64,000 nucleotides of DNA from Neobacillus endophyticus. GTDB taxonomy: Bacteria; Bacillota; Bacilli; Bacillales; Cytobacillaceae. Where the stretch lies: the NCBI RefSeq assembly GCF_013248975.1, contig NZ_JABRWH010000001.1, positions 1,364,001-1,428,000 of the forward strand, given 5' to 3'. A model generated the notes under the pieces. That model saw only the letters and a list, made by a program, of their open reading frames with translations. It was not told the origin of the DNA and did not search any database. The position numbers and the translations under genes are program-made. This document shows, one piece after another, positions 7,824 through 23,527 of the stretch (within the stretch, counting starts at the first letter, position 1; every line of letters begins with the position of its first letter).

Positions 7824-9104
7824 TTATTGATTTACTTGTTTTGCTGCATCCTGAACACTCTTCATCACTTGTTCCGGTGTCATCGATCCGCCAAGCATAG
7901 CTTGAACTCCATCGCCATAAGGTTTGAAAATCCGGCTGTCTAATGCACTGTCTGTCCAGATTTCCATATTTTTTGCACCTTTAATCAAATTCATAGCATC
8001 CACTTCATGATCCGTTGCTGTGTTTGTATTTACAGCACCATCAACAGTACTTGCCAAACCAGTATCCTTGATTAATTTTTCACCGTTCGCTTTAGAAGTC
8101 AAAAACTCAAGGAACTCCATTGCTTCTTTTGGATGTTTTGTTTTACTATGAATCATGAAACCTTCAGGTGCACCGATTAAACCATCTTGGTCCCCTTTTG
8201 CTCCTTCAATAGTCGGTACTTTAAATGTGCCCCACTTGAATGTTGCGTCTTTCATATACGTAATTTCCATTGTTTCAAGGAAAGTGACGGCTGCTTTTCC
8301 GCCAAGGAACAGGTTTCTTGCCTCATCATGGGCAATGGCGTTTGGATTGTCATTCATATAAGTTTTTAATTCATTTAGCTTCTTTAATGCTTCAACATAT
8401 CCAGGGTCCGTAAATTTCGCCCCTTGGTAGCTTAAATCTTTATCTAAAACATCTTTTGGTACCAATCTTTGATTCAATGCTGTTACATAGTGTGCAGCTG
8501 CCCAAGATGCTTTATTTCCTAAAATAAGCGGCGTCGTTCCGCTCTTTTTTATCGCTTTCAGATCGGAAATAAACTCATCCCAAGTTTTTGGTTCTGTTAA
8601 ATGCAATTTGTCAAAAATGTCTTTGTTGTAGAAGAATAATTTACTGTCGGTAAAAAGAGGAACTCCGTAGAATTTGTCATCCTTTTTAAAAAAGTTAACC
8701 TGTGACGCGATTAAGCTGTTTGACCAGCTGGAGTCTTGTTGGAAGTACTTTGAAAGGTCCAATGCCACGCCATCTCGAATAAATTTTTGCCCGTACTCTC
8801 CTGCCCAACTAAAGTAAATATCCGGTGGGGTAGAACTGCCAAGAAGGACGTTGGCCTTTTGTTTATAATCATCATTTAACGCTGTAATTTCATTAATTTG
8901 AATATTAGGGTGCTGTTTTTCAAAGTCTGCTATTACACTTTTAAAATAAGACTTATATGGCTCATTAGGCCAACGGTAAAAAAATGTAAGGGTGATCTTT
9001 CCATTATTTGCATTTGAAGTTGAACTCTGCGAGGAACATCCTGCTAAAAATATTGACATGAGCAATAAAATACCAACTGCTAAATGAAGCAAACGTTTCA
9101 TCAC
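7824..9104 (-). CDS. frlO: ABC transporter sugar-binding lipoprotein, FrlO-type
   Basis: A 426-residue extracellular solute-binding protein (family 1). The signal peptide is lipoprotein type: MMKRLLHLAVGILLLM, then the lipobox LAGC, with Cys23 as the probable lipidation site. A Ser/Asn-rich linker follows, then the mature domain beginning ITLTFFYRWPNE. It includes the TDSKLFFYNKDIFDKL and GAPEGFMI segments typical of oligosaccharide-binding proteins. It is the first gene of the frlO-N-M-deglycase-D operon and should deliver fructosamines to FrlMN. Its promoter carries the 26-base element shared with frlB. Confidence 0.86.
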   Translation of the reverse strand: MMKRLLHLAVGILLLMSIFLAGCSSQSSTSNANNGKITLTFFYRWPNEPYKSYFKSVIADFEKQHPNIQINEITALNDDYKQKANVLLGSSTPPDIYFSWAGEYGQKFIRDGVALDLSKYFQQDSSWSNSLIASQVNFFKKDDKFYGVPLFTDSKLFFYNKDIFDKLHLTEPKTWDEFISDLKAIKKSGTTPLILGNKASWAAAHYVTALNQRLVPKDVLDKDLSYQGAKFTDPGYVEALKKLNELKTYMNDNPNAIAHDEARNLFLGGKAAVTFLETMEITYMKDATFKWGTFKVPTIEGAKGDQDGLIGAPEGFMIHSKTKHPKEAMEFLEFLTSKANGEKLIKDTGLASTVDGAVNTNTATDHEVDAMNLIKGAKNMEIWTDSALDSRIFKPYGDGVQAMLGGSMTPEQVMKSVQDAAKQVNQ

Positions 9105-9228
9105 ATATCCCCCTATTTAGTCTTTTAATGGACAAACTATTTTTAACCGCTTTCATAATTATAGCCTTACAAAACACCTTATCTATTCATCAACCTCCTC
9201 TACTATTCAACACTACTGATTGTATTAT

Positions 9229-9263
9229 AATATGATAATACATTCTATAACATTTATAGTCAA
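9229..9263 (-). promoter_or_regulatory. frlO promoter with putative operator
   Basis: On the minus strand TTGACT (9258-9263) is spaced 17 bases from TATTAT (9235-9240). The 26-base element at 9229-9254 overlaps the -10 and spacer, consistent with a repressor site. A second symmetry, TGTATTAT/ATAATACA, spans 9221-9242. The rest of the gap 9105-9438 holds nothing else I can name. Confidence 0.7.
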
Positions 9264-9438
9264 TATCAAAATTGAGGGAAGTTTCAAACTATTTCAAAAG
9301 GAAACTACCTTCTCTCGAATTTTTTATATTAAAATAGTTCTTATTTGTTATAAATAACATTATTTCAATTGTTTTAACAGAGTAAAAACTATCAATTATA
9401 TAATTTTTGTGTATTCAGTTCTCCAGTAAAAATAAATA

Positions 9439-9466
9439 AACCTCTCCGAATCAAATCGGAGAGGTT
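9439..9466 (-). terminator. ATP synthase operon terminator
   Basis: An 11-bp stem (AACCTCTCCGA / TCGGAGAGGTT) with a 6-base loop, starting 9 bases beyond the atpC stop and followed by TTTATTTATTTTT on the minus strand. It separates the atp operon from the frl genes. Confidence 0.9.
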
Positions 9467-9474
9467 TTGTAAAA

Positions 9475-9888
<414 letters not shown>

Positions 9889-9906
9889 TTACCCTCCTGG
9901 CGCCGT

Positions 9907-11385
<1,479 letters not shown>

Positions 11386-11431
11386 CTATTTTATAAAATA
11401 AAGCAAACTCAAAAACCGCACAGCAGCAGGC

Positions 11432-12295
<864 letters not shown>

Positions 12296-12486
12296 TCACC
12301 ACCCTCATTCAAAGAATGTAAGCCCAGCACCTCCCGCCTTATAAGGGCGGAAGACGCCATTGCATTACTTTAGCTCATCAGAATTTAGATTGATAAATTC
12401 TGAACACATACATGCATTTGCTAACTCAGACTAACTGCATAACAGTAAATCTGGCAGCTTATGATCATCTATGTCTAAGTCAGACC

Positions 12487-15103
<2,617 letters not shown>

Positions 15104-15187
15104 CTATTTGACACTATCTATAAACAGACATAAATGAATGGCGAAGGTTTTCTTGACACTCACTTCGCCATTTGGAGCCTTTCAATT

Positions 15188-15415
<228 letters not shown>

Positions 15416-15470
15416 TTAATTGTATAAATAAACTTATTTATATTTTGCTCATGAAATGAACAGGAATATC

Positions 15471-16190
<720 letters not shown>

Positions 16191-16195
16191 TCACC

Positions 16196-16582
16196 TCACT
16201 TCCTATCTTTTTTATGAACATTAAGTGATTGGATTAGAAAATCTATCATAATGACAATATAATTCGTCATTAGTCCCATTACAACACTTATCAGATTAAA
16301 ATACTGTGTCCATTTTATGGCGACCATTACTGATATCGCTACCATTGCTAATCTTGATAGTGATCCAAGCGATTTAACTTTTTTGCCATTTGTGACGGAT
16401 TTATCAAACTTTTTCATTATTCTGAACAACAGCATCAGGTTTATTAGACTAGTTGCTGTTCCAAGAATCAAGCCCATAAAGACACTATGGTATTCAGTAA
16501 ATCCCCAGCCAATGACATAAACAGCCAAAAGATAAAACATCCATTTACAGGCGCGCTTATACATTCCAATAATCTCTAGCAT
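16196..16582 (-). CDS. atpI: ATP synthase protein I
   Basis: A 128-residue membrane protein with four hydrophobic segments (about residues 12-30, 33-52, 75-90, 97-118), typical of AtpI, which assists c-ring assembly. It lies between the small atpZ-like gene and atpB as in other Bacillaceae. GGAGG lies 11 bases before the ATG. Confidence 0.88.
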   Translation of the reverse strand: MLEIIGMYKRACKWMFYLLAVYVIGWGFTEYHSVFMGLILGTATSLINLMLLFRIMKKFDKSVTNGKKVKSLGSLSRLAMVAISVMVAIKWTQYFNLISVVMGLMTNYIVIMIDFLIQSLNVHKKDRK

Positions 16583-16588
16583 TTCGAA

Positions 16589-16819
16589 TCAATCCTCCGA
16601 AAAATAGTTGCGGATTGATCGTAGCATAGAGTAAGTCCCTGTTGCTAATCCTAATAACAGTCCGACTATTAAGAAAATTGGCTCTGTTCCCCAATGATTA
16701 TCCAGCCATCTGCCTGCAAAAATACCTATAAGAATACATCCTACTAATTGGAAAAGAATTGCGGACATTAATGCCATTGCTTGAAAAGGGTTGCGGTTCT
16801 TTTGATTTTTTTGACCCAT
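16589..16819 (-). CDS. atpZ: AtpZ-type F0F1 assembly protein
   Basis: A 76-residue protein with two membrane segments (ALMSAILFQLVGCILIGIF and IFLIVGLLLGLATGTYSML) separated by GRWLDNHWGTEP, the signature of the AtpZ/AtpI-like family found at the head of many atp operons. The start may be ATG at 16819 or GTG at 16828, since GAGG lies 11 or 2 bases away respectively. It is the promoter-proximal gene of the operon. Confidence 0.8.
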   Translation of the reverse strand: MGQKNQKNRNPFQAMALMSAILFQLVGCILIGIFAGRWLDNHWGTEPIFLIVGLLLGLATGTYSMLRSIRNYFSED

Positions 16820-16956
16820 ACAGATCACATCCTCACGATCAGAGAATGAGAGGCGGAAGGTGAAAATTTCATAAAACTTTCATATGTAAAACAGGCTATC
16901 AGTGATAAAAATCACTGAAAACATTGTGAAAACCCTATCATTCCACACCCTATGTA

Positions 16957-16985
16957 AGTATATAATAGGCATATGCCAATGTCAA
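16957..16985 (-). promoter_or_regulatory. ATP synthase operon promoter
   Basis: On the minus strand a consensus TTGACA (16980-16985) lies 17 bases from TATACT (16957-16962), about 140 bases upstream of the first gene. This is a strong vegetative sigma-A type promoter. The rest of 16829-17230 is AT-rich and holds no gene I can support. Confidence 0.82.
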
Positions 16986-17230
16986 TTGATTTCAGGCAAT
17001 AATATTCACAAAAATGTCAAAGATGTCCATCGTGAATTTTGTCTGAAAACGGCGATTTTTCTAGGAAATAAAAAGGCTTGTGATTAGTACAGATTCCTCT
17101 TTTCTATCATCTATTATATAACAAAAAACAACACTATACCGCCAAATTCTTACCCATTCTTAGATTATAACTCATAAACTTAAAAAATTCTCATCAAATT
17201 CTCATTTTAAAAACTTTTTTTAAATAATTT

Positions 17231-17277
17231 TAGGTGTCAGGCACCATGTGAAAAATTCACATGGTGCCTGACACCTA
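17231..17277. repeat. Full palindromic copy of the GGTGTCAGGCACC repeat
   Basis: A perfect 22-bp inverted repeat with a 3-base loop: GGTGTCAGGCACC, then CATGTGAA symmetry, then GGTGCCTGACACC. The right arm includes the TAG stop codon of the upstream protease gene (17275-17277), so the element begins exactly at the gene end. It could act as a terminator hairpin, although the following minus-strand sequence is TAAAATTATTT and not a clean T-run. Confidence 0.9.
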
Positions 17278-19512
17278 TTTGTCGATGACGATTCCTGTTT
17301 GAATGGAGTCTTCTTTGCCTGCTTTTTTGGCAAAGACTTTGATAAGGTAAACACCTTCGGGGGGGAGGTCTTCTGTTTTGAATTCTTTGCGGATGAGTCC
17401 TTTTTTTACGTTTGTTTTTGTGTCGAGGAAGCCGATAAAGCGGTAATCTTGCGGATCAAAGAGCGCAATGCCGAATTCTTCAGCTCCTCCTGGCAGATAA
17501 ACTTCGTAACGGTATGTTCCAGGCTTATCTCCCTGTGCAAAGTCAAAACCCATCACTCTAGGGTAATCCGGCTCTTTTAGTACATACAAATAAGGAATGT
17601 GAATCTGTTCTCCGCCCGCACTAATCGTTAAAAAACCATCATGGACCTTGTCTTTAAATAATAGCGGATCTACTGCCAGCGTTACCTTTACTGTTTTGGT
17701 TTCCTTCGGCCCTATTGAAAATGATAGTGGAAGTCGCCACTCCAGCCCCACCACCTTTTTGGGTACGATGAACGAATAGGCGATCGGATGGCTGGTAATA
17801 TTCTCTATCTTCAACTCAGCTTCATGCAGGTTACTGCTGTTTGTAAATTTTCCAAATCGAATACTTCCCGGCAATACTAACGATTCCGCCTTGACGGCCT
17901 GATCAACCCGAATCCTGCCTGCCCCCTGCTCAAAGGTACGGTAAGCTGTACGGCCCTCTGCATCCTTCATCAGATGAGGGCTTTCGTATTTTCCAATTTC
18001 AACTGATTCGTCATGAACAAGCGGTTTGGCAGTATTCATCAGCGCCGCCTTGATTTGTTCCGGTGTCCACTCAGGATGAGCCTGCTTTATTAAGGCACAG
18101 GCACCGGCAACATGAGGAGCTGCCATACTTGTTCCCTGCAATGATAAGTACCCTCCTGGAATTGTTGAGTTGATAGCAACTCCAGGTGCGACCAAATCCG
18201 GTTTAATGTCCCATGTTCCCGTTACTGGTCCGCGGGAACTAAAGTCAGCCAGCTGATCCTTTTCTTCAACAGATATATATCGTGTCAACAAGTTTTGCTG
18301 CTTTAATTGTTTTCTGATCAATTCCCCTTCCCATTTTGAAAGGGAGCCGACGGGAATCGGGCTGGAGCTTTCCAAGTTACCCATAAAAGAACCGCTTATA
18401 TTGTTATAAATTAATACTGCCCTAGCGCCTGCATCATAAGCGTTTTTTGCTTTTTCAGTGAATGTTAATGCGCCACGTTTCATCAGAACAATTTTCCCCT
18501 GAACATTGGTTAACTCTTTTTTTCGGCCCATTCCGCCATCGACCATCTCCAACGAACGGTCAATTTTCCACTTCCCTGATCCCTCCATTGGTTGTATGCG
18601 AATTTTCTGACGAATTCCTTCTATTAATAAATACGGTATTTCTAATGTTGGAGTGGAGGCTCCTACAGAAATTGCTTTTAAAGCAGTTCCTGGCGATCCG
18701 ACCGTCCAAACATTCGGTCCTGCATTTCCTGAAGCTGCTACTGCTACGATTCCGTTTTCTACCGCGCGGTTCAACGCAAGGCTAATGGGAAGATCAGGGC
18801 CGTTAATATCGTTGCCAAGGGAGAGATTCATAATATCCACTTTATCTTTAATGGCCTGATCAATGGCTGCAAGGACTTGCTCAGTTGTACCGCCACCGCC
18901 CGGTCCCAACGCTCGGTAGGCGACAATTTTAGCTTCCGGAGCCACACCTTTAATTTTCCCATTGGCAGCAATAATGCCGGCCACATGGGTGCCATGCATC
19001 GTTGCCTGCCCGATGGAGCGGGTTTCCATCGGATCCCGGTCGTTATCTACAAGATCATAACCGCCGGCGTAATTTCTTTGCAAATCCGGATGCGTATAGT
19101 CGACACCGGTATCGATTACCCCAACTGTAACACCTTTGCCTGTTAGCCGGAGATTTTTGTTAAAAAAGCTGCGCACCTCTTCCCCGCCAATGATCTTCAC
19201 ACTCTCCTCGGTTTCGGCCCGATATTCTGTGACCGGTGTAACGTGTACAACCTGTTGTTGTCCAGCAAGACGTTGGATTGTCTCTGGACTGCCTTGTACA
19301 GAAAAACCAGTTATAGCCTTTTGAAAGATGTGGCGAAGCTTGACGTCATGATAGGAGCTTATCAGCTGTTTAATTTGTTGTTCAGATTGCGGTTTGTTGA
19401 GGACCACAATCGCGACGATCGTATGGGTGCTTTTTGGTATAGGTGGATGGACGAGAGTTTTCCCCAGTGTCGGGGTTTGAAAGGCCAGCAGCAGTGCCAA
19501 TAGAAGTTTCAT
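17275..19512 (-). CDS. Subtilisin-family (S8) serine protease with PA domain, Vpr-like
   Basis: A secreted serine protease of 745 residues. The order is signal peptide (MKLLLALLLAFQTPTLGKT), I9-type propeptide (about 30-100, THTIVAIVVLNKPQSEQQI), and catalytic domain with Asp in VGVIDTGVDYTHPDL, His in MHGTHVAGIIAA and Ser in LQGTSMAAPHVAGA. A PA domain is inserted between His and Ser (AYDAGARAVLIYNN), as in Vpr-type minor extracellular proteases. A beta-rich C-terminal region follows. The ATG at 19512 is chosen for its GGGG 9 bases upstream and the signal peptide it exposes; the frame is open further upstream. It lies between upp and atp, which adjoin in B. subtilis. Confidence 0.88.
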   Translation of the reverse strand: MKLLLALLLAFQTPTLGKTLVHPPIPKSTHTIVAIVVLNKPQSEQQIKQLISSYHDVKLRHIFQKAITGFSVQGSPETIQRLAGQQQVVHVTPVTEYRAETEESVKIIGGEEVRSFFNKNLRLTGKGVTVGVIDTGVDYTHPDLQRNYAGGYDLVDNDRDPMETRSIGQATMHGTHVAGIIAANGKIKGVAPEAKIVAYRALGPGGGGTTEQVLAAIDQAIKDKVDIMNLSLGNDINGPDLPISLALNRAVENGIVAVAASGNAGPNVWTVGSPGTALKAISVGASTPTLEIPYLLIEGIRQKIRIQPMEGSGKWKIDRSLEMVDGGMGRKKELTNVQGKIVLMKRGALTFTEKAKNAYDAGARAVLIYNNISGSFMGNLESSSPIPVGSLSKWEGELIRKQLKQQNLLTRYISVEEKDQLADFSSRGPVTGTWDIKPDLVAPGVAINSTIPGGYLSLQGTSMAAPHVAGACALIKQAHPEWTPEQIKAALMNTAKPLVHDESVEIGKYESPHLMKDAEGRTAYRTFEQGAGRIRVDQAVKAESLVLPGSIRFGKFTNSSNLHEAELKIENITSHPIAYSFIVPKKVVGLEWRLPLSFSIGPKETKTVKVTLAVDPLLFKDKVHDGFLTISAGGEQIHIPYLYVLKEPDYPRVMGFDFAQGDKPGTYRYEVYLPGGAEEFGIALFDPQDYRFIGFLDTKTNVKKGLIRKEFKTEDLPPEGVYLIKVFAKKAGKEDSIQTGIVIDK

Positions 19513-19687
19513 GAAGTTATTCCCCTTTTTTCTTATCGTTTCTTGTTTAGGGGAAAATATTCGGAAACTTAGTTGGGAGATTTTAATAAAGAAAATTTGC
19601 CGACTGGCGAGCGCGTTAGGGCGAAGACAGCGGCGTAGTAGCACTTATGTCTGATAGGAAAGTTATTCTTTTCTATCTACAAAAATA

Positions 19688-19707
19688 AGCCAGGCATCCG
19701 CCCGGCT
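19688..19707 (-). terminator. upp terminator
   Basis: An 8-bp stem (AGCCAGGC / GCCCGGCT, with one wobble) and a 4-base loop, followed on the minus strand by TTATTTTTG, 11 bases after the upp stop. Confidence 0.8.
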
Positions 19708-19718
19708 CATGAAATGAA

Positions 19719-20648
<930 letters not shown>

Positions 20649-20676
20649 ATCGGCCCGCAATCGAATGGGGGCCGAT
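20649..20676 (-). terminator. glyA terminator
   Basis: An 8-bp stem (ATCGGCCC / GGGCCGAT) with a 12-base loop, followed by T7 on the minus strand, 35 bases past the glyA stop. Confidence 0.85.
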
Positions 20677-20711
20677 TCTAAAGGTAGTAATTATTATTTT
20701 TCAGGAAATGA

Positions 20712-21953
20712 TTAATATTCAGGGTAAAGCTTGAACTTATCTGTTAACGCATTGACGCGCTGACGAGCTTCATCAAGCTTTGCTTCATCCTCATGATTTT
20801 TCAAGGTGAAAGCAATAATAGAAGCAATTTCGTCCATTTCCGCTAAACCAAACCCACGGCTAGTTACAGCAGCTGTACCAATACGGACACCACTAGTAAC
20901 GAATGGGCTTTGCGGATCATATGGGATCGTGTTTTTGTTAACCGTAATGCCGACTTCATCAAGAACATGTTCTGCAACCTTGCCTGTAAGGCCAAGGTTT
21001 TGCACATCCACTAATAACAAGTGGTTGTCCGTTCCACCGGAAACAAGTGTTAAGCCCTCGCTTTGCAAACCTTCTGCTAAACGTTTGGCATTGGTAATAA
21101 TTTGCTGGGCATATTCTTTAAAGCTATCTTGCAACGCTTCACCGAAAGCAACGGCTTTTGCTGCAATGACATGCATCAGTGGACCGCCTTGAATTCCAGG
21201 GAAAATGGATTTATCAATCTTTTTGCCAAATTCTTCTTTACAAAGAATCATCCCGCCGCGCGGTCCGCGTAACGTTTTATGAGTCGTTGTTGTAACAAAG
21301 TCAGCAAATGGCACTGGGTTTTGATGCAGGCCTGCAGCTACAAGACCAGCAATGTGAGCCATATCTACCATTAGGTAAGCACCAACTTCATCCGCGATTT
21401 CACGGAATTTAGCAAAATCAATTTCGCGCGGGTAGGCGCTCGCACCTGCGACAATCAACTTTGGCTTATGTTCACGTGCCTTTGCTAATACATCATCATA
21501 ATCGATGCGATGGCTTTCTTTATCAACACCATATTCAACGAAATTGTATTGAACACCGCTGAAATTAACCGGGCTGCCGTGCGTTAAGTGACCGCCATGT
21601 GATAGGTTCATACCCAGTACTGTGTCACCCTGCTCGAGAATAGTGAAATACACAGCCATATTTGCTTGTGCACCAGAATGTGGCTGTACGTTGACATATT
21701 CCGCTCCGAAAATCTGCTTGGCGCGTTCGCGAGCTAAATCTTCAACTACATCGACATATTCGCAGCCACCATAGTAACGGCGTCCAGGATAGCCTTCCGC
21801 ATACTTATTAGTTAATACAGAACCCTGCGCCTCCATAACCGCTTCACTTACAAAGTTCTCTGACGCAATAAGTTCAATTTTGGCACGCTGACGGCCTAAT
21901 TCCTGTTGAATCGCTTGAAAAACCTGATCATCCGATTGAGACAAATGCTTCAT
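20712..21953 (-). CDS. glyA: Serine hydroxymethyltransferase
   Basis: A 413-residue PLP enzyme that interconverts serine and glycine with transfer of a one-carbon unit to tetrahydrofolate. The PLP-binding lysine is in [15 protein letters not shown] (about residues 221-235), preceded by [15 protein letters not shown]. It is full length. In this family of genomes it usually sits between upp and ywlG, as here. Confidence 0.98.
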   Translation of the reverse strand: MKHLSQSDDQVFQAIQQELGRQRAKIELIASENFVSEAVMEAQGSVLTNKYAEGYPGRRYYGGCEYVDVVEDLARERAKQIFGAEYVNVQPHSGAQANMAVYFTILEQGDTVLGMNLSHGGHLTHGSPVNFSGVQYNFVEYGVDKESHRIDYDDVLAKAREHKPKLIVAGASAYPREIDFAKFREIADEVGAYLMVDMAHIAGLVAAGLHQNPVPFADFVTTTTHKTLRGPRGGMILCKEEFGKKIDKSIFPGIQGGPLMHVIAAKAVAFGEALQDSFKEYAQQIITNAKRLAEGLQSEGLTLVSGGTDNHLLLVDVQNLGLTGKVAEHVLDEVGITVNKNTIPYDPQSPFVTSGVRIGTAAVTSRGFGLAEMDEIASIIAFTLKNHEDEAKLDEARQRVNALTDKFKLYPEY

Positions 21954-22066
21954 AATTATCCCCCTTTGGTATGTATCAAAAACACAAGAGCTTCAAAATT
22001 TCTTCTCCATTGTAGCATGTTTTTTTAGAAAATAAAGAAAAAGGTGTAAGTCACCGCTTACATAAA

Positions 22067-22128
22067 CAAAAGTCCACTCCACACGGACAAAACTGCAAAA
22101 ATGTCCACGAGCGGTGCCTGACACCGCC
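22067..22128 (-). repeat. Dispersed 62-bp repeat, copy 1
   Basis: The minus strand reads GGCGGTGTCAGGCACC, then GCTCGTGGACATTT and GTTTTGTCCGTGTGG. It matches the segment 58631-58692 at 52 of 62 positions without gaps. The 13-base core GGTGTCAGGCACC is at 22113-22125. It lies 33 bases beyond the ywlG stop codon. Confidence 0.85.
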
Positions 22129-22160
22129 ATTGACACAGCCATTACACTATGGCTATACGG

Positions 22161-22727
22161 TTAACTGCAGCTTGTGTTTTCTTTTTTACGCTCGTAGACG
22201 GCGCGGGCGCCTCCGATGAGTTTCGGCCTAGTTTTGGCAAGGGTCACGTAGGCGCTGCCGACTGTTTTTTGTTTGACGCGAACTGGGACGGCGACGTGTT
22301 TTAGATGCATGCCGATGAGTGTGCTGCCTATGTCGATTCCGGCTTCTGCTTTTACAAATTCAACCACAGCGGCATCTTCCAAGTGTTCGAAGGAAAAAGT
22401 TGCCATCGCACCGCCAGCTGTCCTTACAGGCACAACCGATACTTCTTCATAGCCGCGCTGAATGGCCGTGCCACGTTCCATGACAACCGCTCTGTTTAAA
22501 TGTTCGCAGCATTGGAATGCCAAATGGATTCCCGTATCTGCCCGTAATTTCTCCAGGCCGCGAAAAATCATTTCTGCGACATCGAAAGTACCCGCAGTCC
22601 CGATGCGCTCCCCTGCCACTTCACTCGTACTGCAGCCAACTACCAGAAGCTGCCCGGGCTTTAGTGAAGCTTGTTCCTTAAATTCCGCTAAAACTGCTTC
22701 CCATTCTTTTTCCCATTCGTGAATCAT
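22161..22727 (-). CDS. ywlG: DUF436 family protein YwlG
   Basis: A 188-residue conserved protein of unknown function (DUF436/TIGR01440). It has a Ser/Cys-rich loop [15 protein letters not shown] (about 29-43), an [16 protein letters not shown] stretch with paired cysteines, and the end [15 protein letters not shown]. The gene lies between glyA and rpiB as in B. subtilis. The conserved Cys/His residues suggest a fold able to bind a small thiol or metal, but that is only inference. The short spacing (GAGG, 4 bases) before the ATG is tight. Confidence 0.9.
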   Translation of the reverse strand: MIHEWEKEWEAVLAEFKEQASLKPGQLLVVGCSTSEVAGERIGTAGTFDVAEMIFRGLEKLRADTGIHLAFQCCEHLNRAVVMERGTAIQRGYEEVSVVPVRTAGGAMATFSFEHLEDAAVVEFVKAEAGIDIGSTLIGMHLKHVAVPVRVKQKTVGSAYVTLAKTRPKLIGGARAVYERKKENTSCS

Positions 22728-22890
22728 CAGCCTCGACCTTTCTGTTCATGCTTTTGTTCCAGGCATCCAATGTTCTATTGAAACCTGCTGCTCTCATACC
22801 ATTTCTCGTTTTCTAAAAAATAAAATCATGTTGCCATAGAACTTCGTTTAAGCAAAATACCACTCACGAACGTTCCATAAAAACAAAAAA

Positions 22891-23337
22891 TTAAAGGTGC
22901 TTATTCTCATATTCGGCAATTTTGCCAATCCGATTGGCATGGCGTCCGCCTTCAAACTCGGTAGTAAGCCAAATTTCAGCTACTTCCCTTGCCAGCCCAG
23001 GGCCAATGACACGCTCACCCATTGCCAGGATGTTTGAATCATTATGAAGCCGCGTATATTTGGCACTAAAGGTATCATGGCATAATGCACAGCGGATCCC
23101 TTTTACCTTATTGGCACTAATACTCATACCTATCCCTGTCCCACAAATTAGGATACCGCGGTCAAACTCGCCGCTCGCAACCTTTTCCGCCAACGGAAGC
23201 GCATAGTCCGGATAATCTACTGATGTTTCACAGTCACAGCCAAAATCCACATATTCAATTTTAAGTTCATCCAATAATTTTGCAATTTCCTGACGGATTT
23301 GAATCCCGCCATGGTCAGATGCTATTGCCACTCTCAC
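22891..23337 (-). CDS. rpiB: Ribose 5-phosphate isomerase B
   Basis: A 148-residue RpiB/LacAB-family isomerase linking ribose 5-phosphate and ribulose 5-phosphate in the pentose phosphate pathway. It starts RVAIASDHGG, contains DYPDYALPLAEKVASGEFD, and has the catalytic Cys in ILICGTGIGMSISANK (about residue 66). It corresponds to ywlF of B. subtilis, in the expected position between ywlG and ywlE. Confidence 0.94.
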   Translation of the reverse strand: MRVAIASDHGGIQIRQEIAKLLDELKIEYVDFGCDCETSVDYPDYALPLAEKVASGEFDRGILICGTGIGMSISANKVKGIRCALCHDTFSAKYTRLHNDSNILAMGERVIGPGLAREVAEIWLTTEFEGGRHANRIGKIAEYENKHL

Positions 23338-23433
23338 CTTAAATGCCCCCTATCTAATTTCAATCTGCTTATAATTTTGACATACCCTATGAAAAATATA
23401 AAGCGAAAATAGAGGTCGGCTCTTTCGCAAAAA

Positions 23434-23466
23434 AACCTCCCTCCGCACTGTTGGCGAAGGAAGTTT
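23434..23466 (-). terminator. Terminator after the first C39-like gene
   Basis: An imperfect stem of about 14 bp (arms near 23434-23447 and 23453-23466) with T7 on the minus strand after the hairpin, and T7 also on the plus strand, so it is bidirectional. Confidence 0.7.
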
Positions 23467-23527
23467 TTTTAGGAAATACCCCGCCAATTGGCGGTATAAT
23501 CAAGCTGAAATTATATTGGAAAAATTT

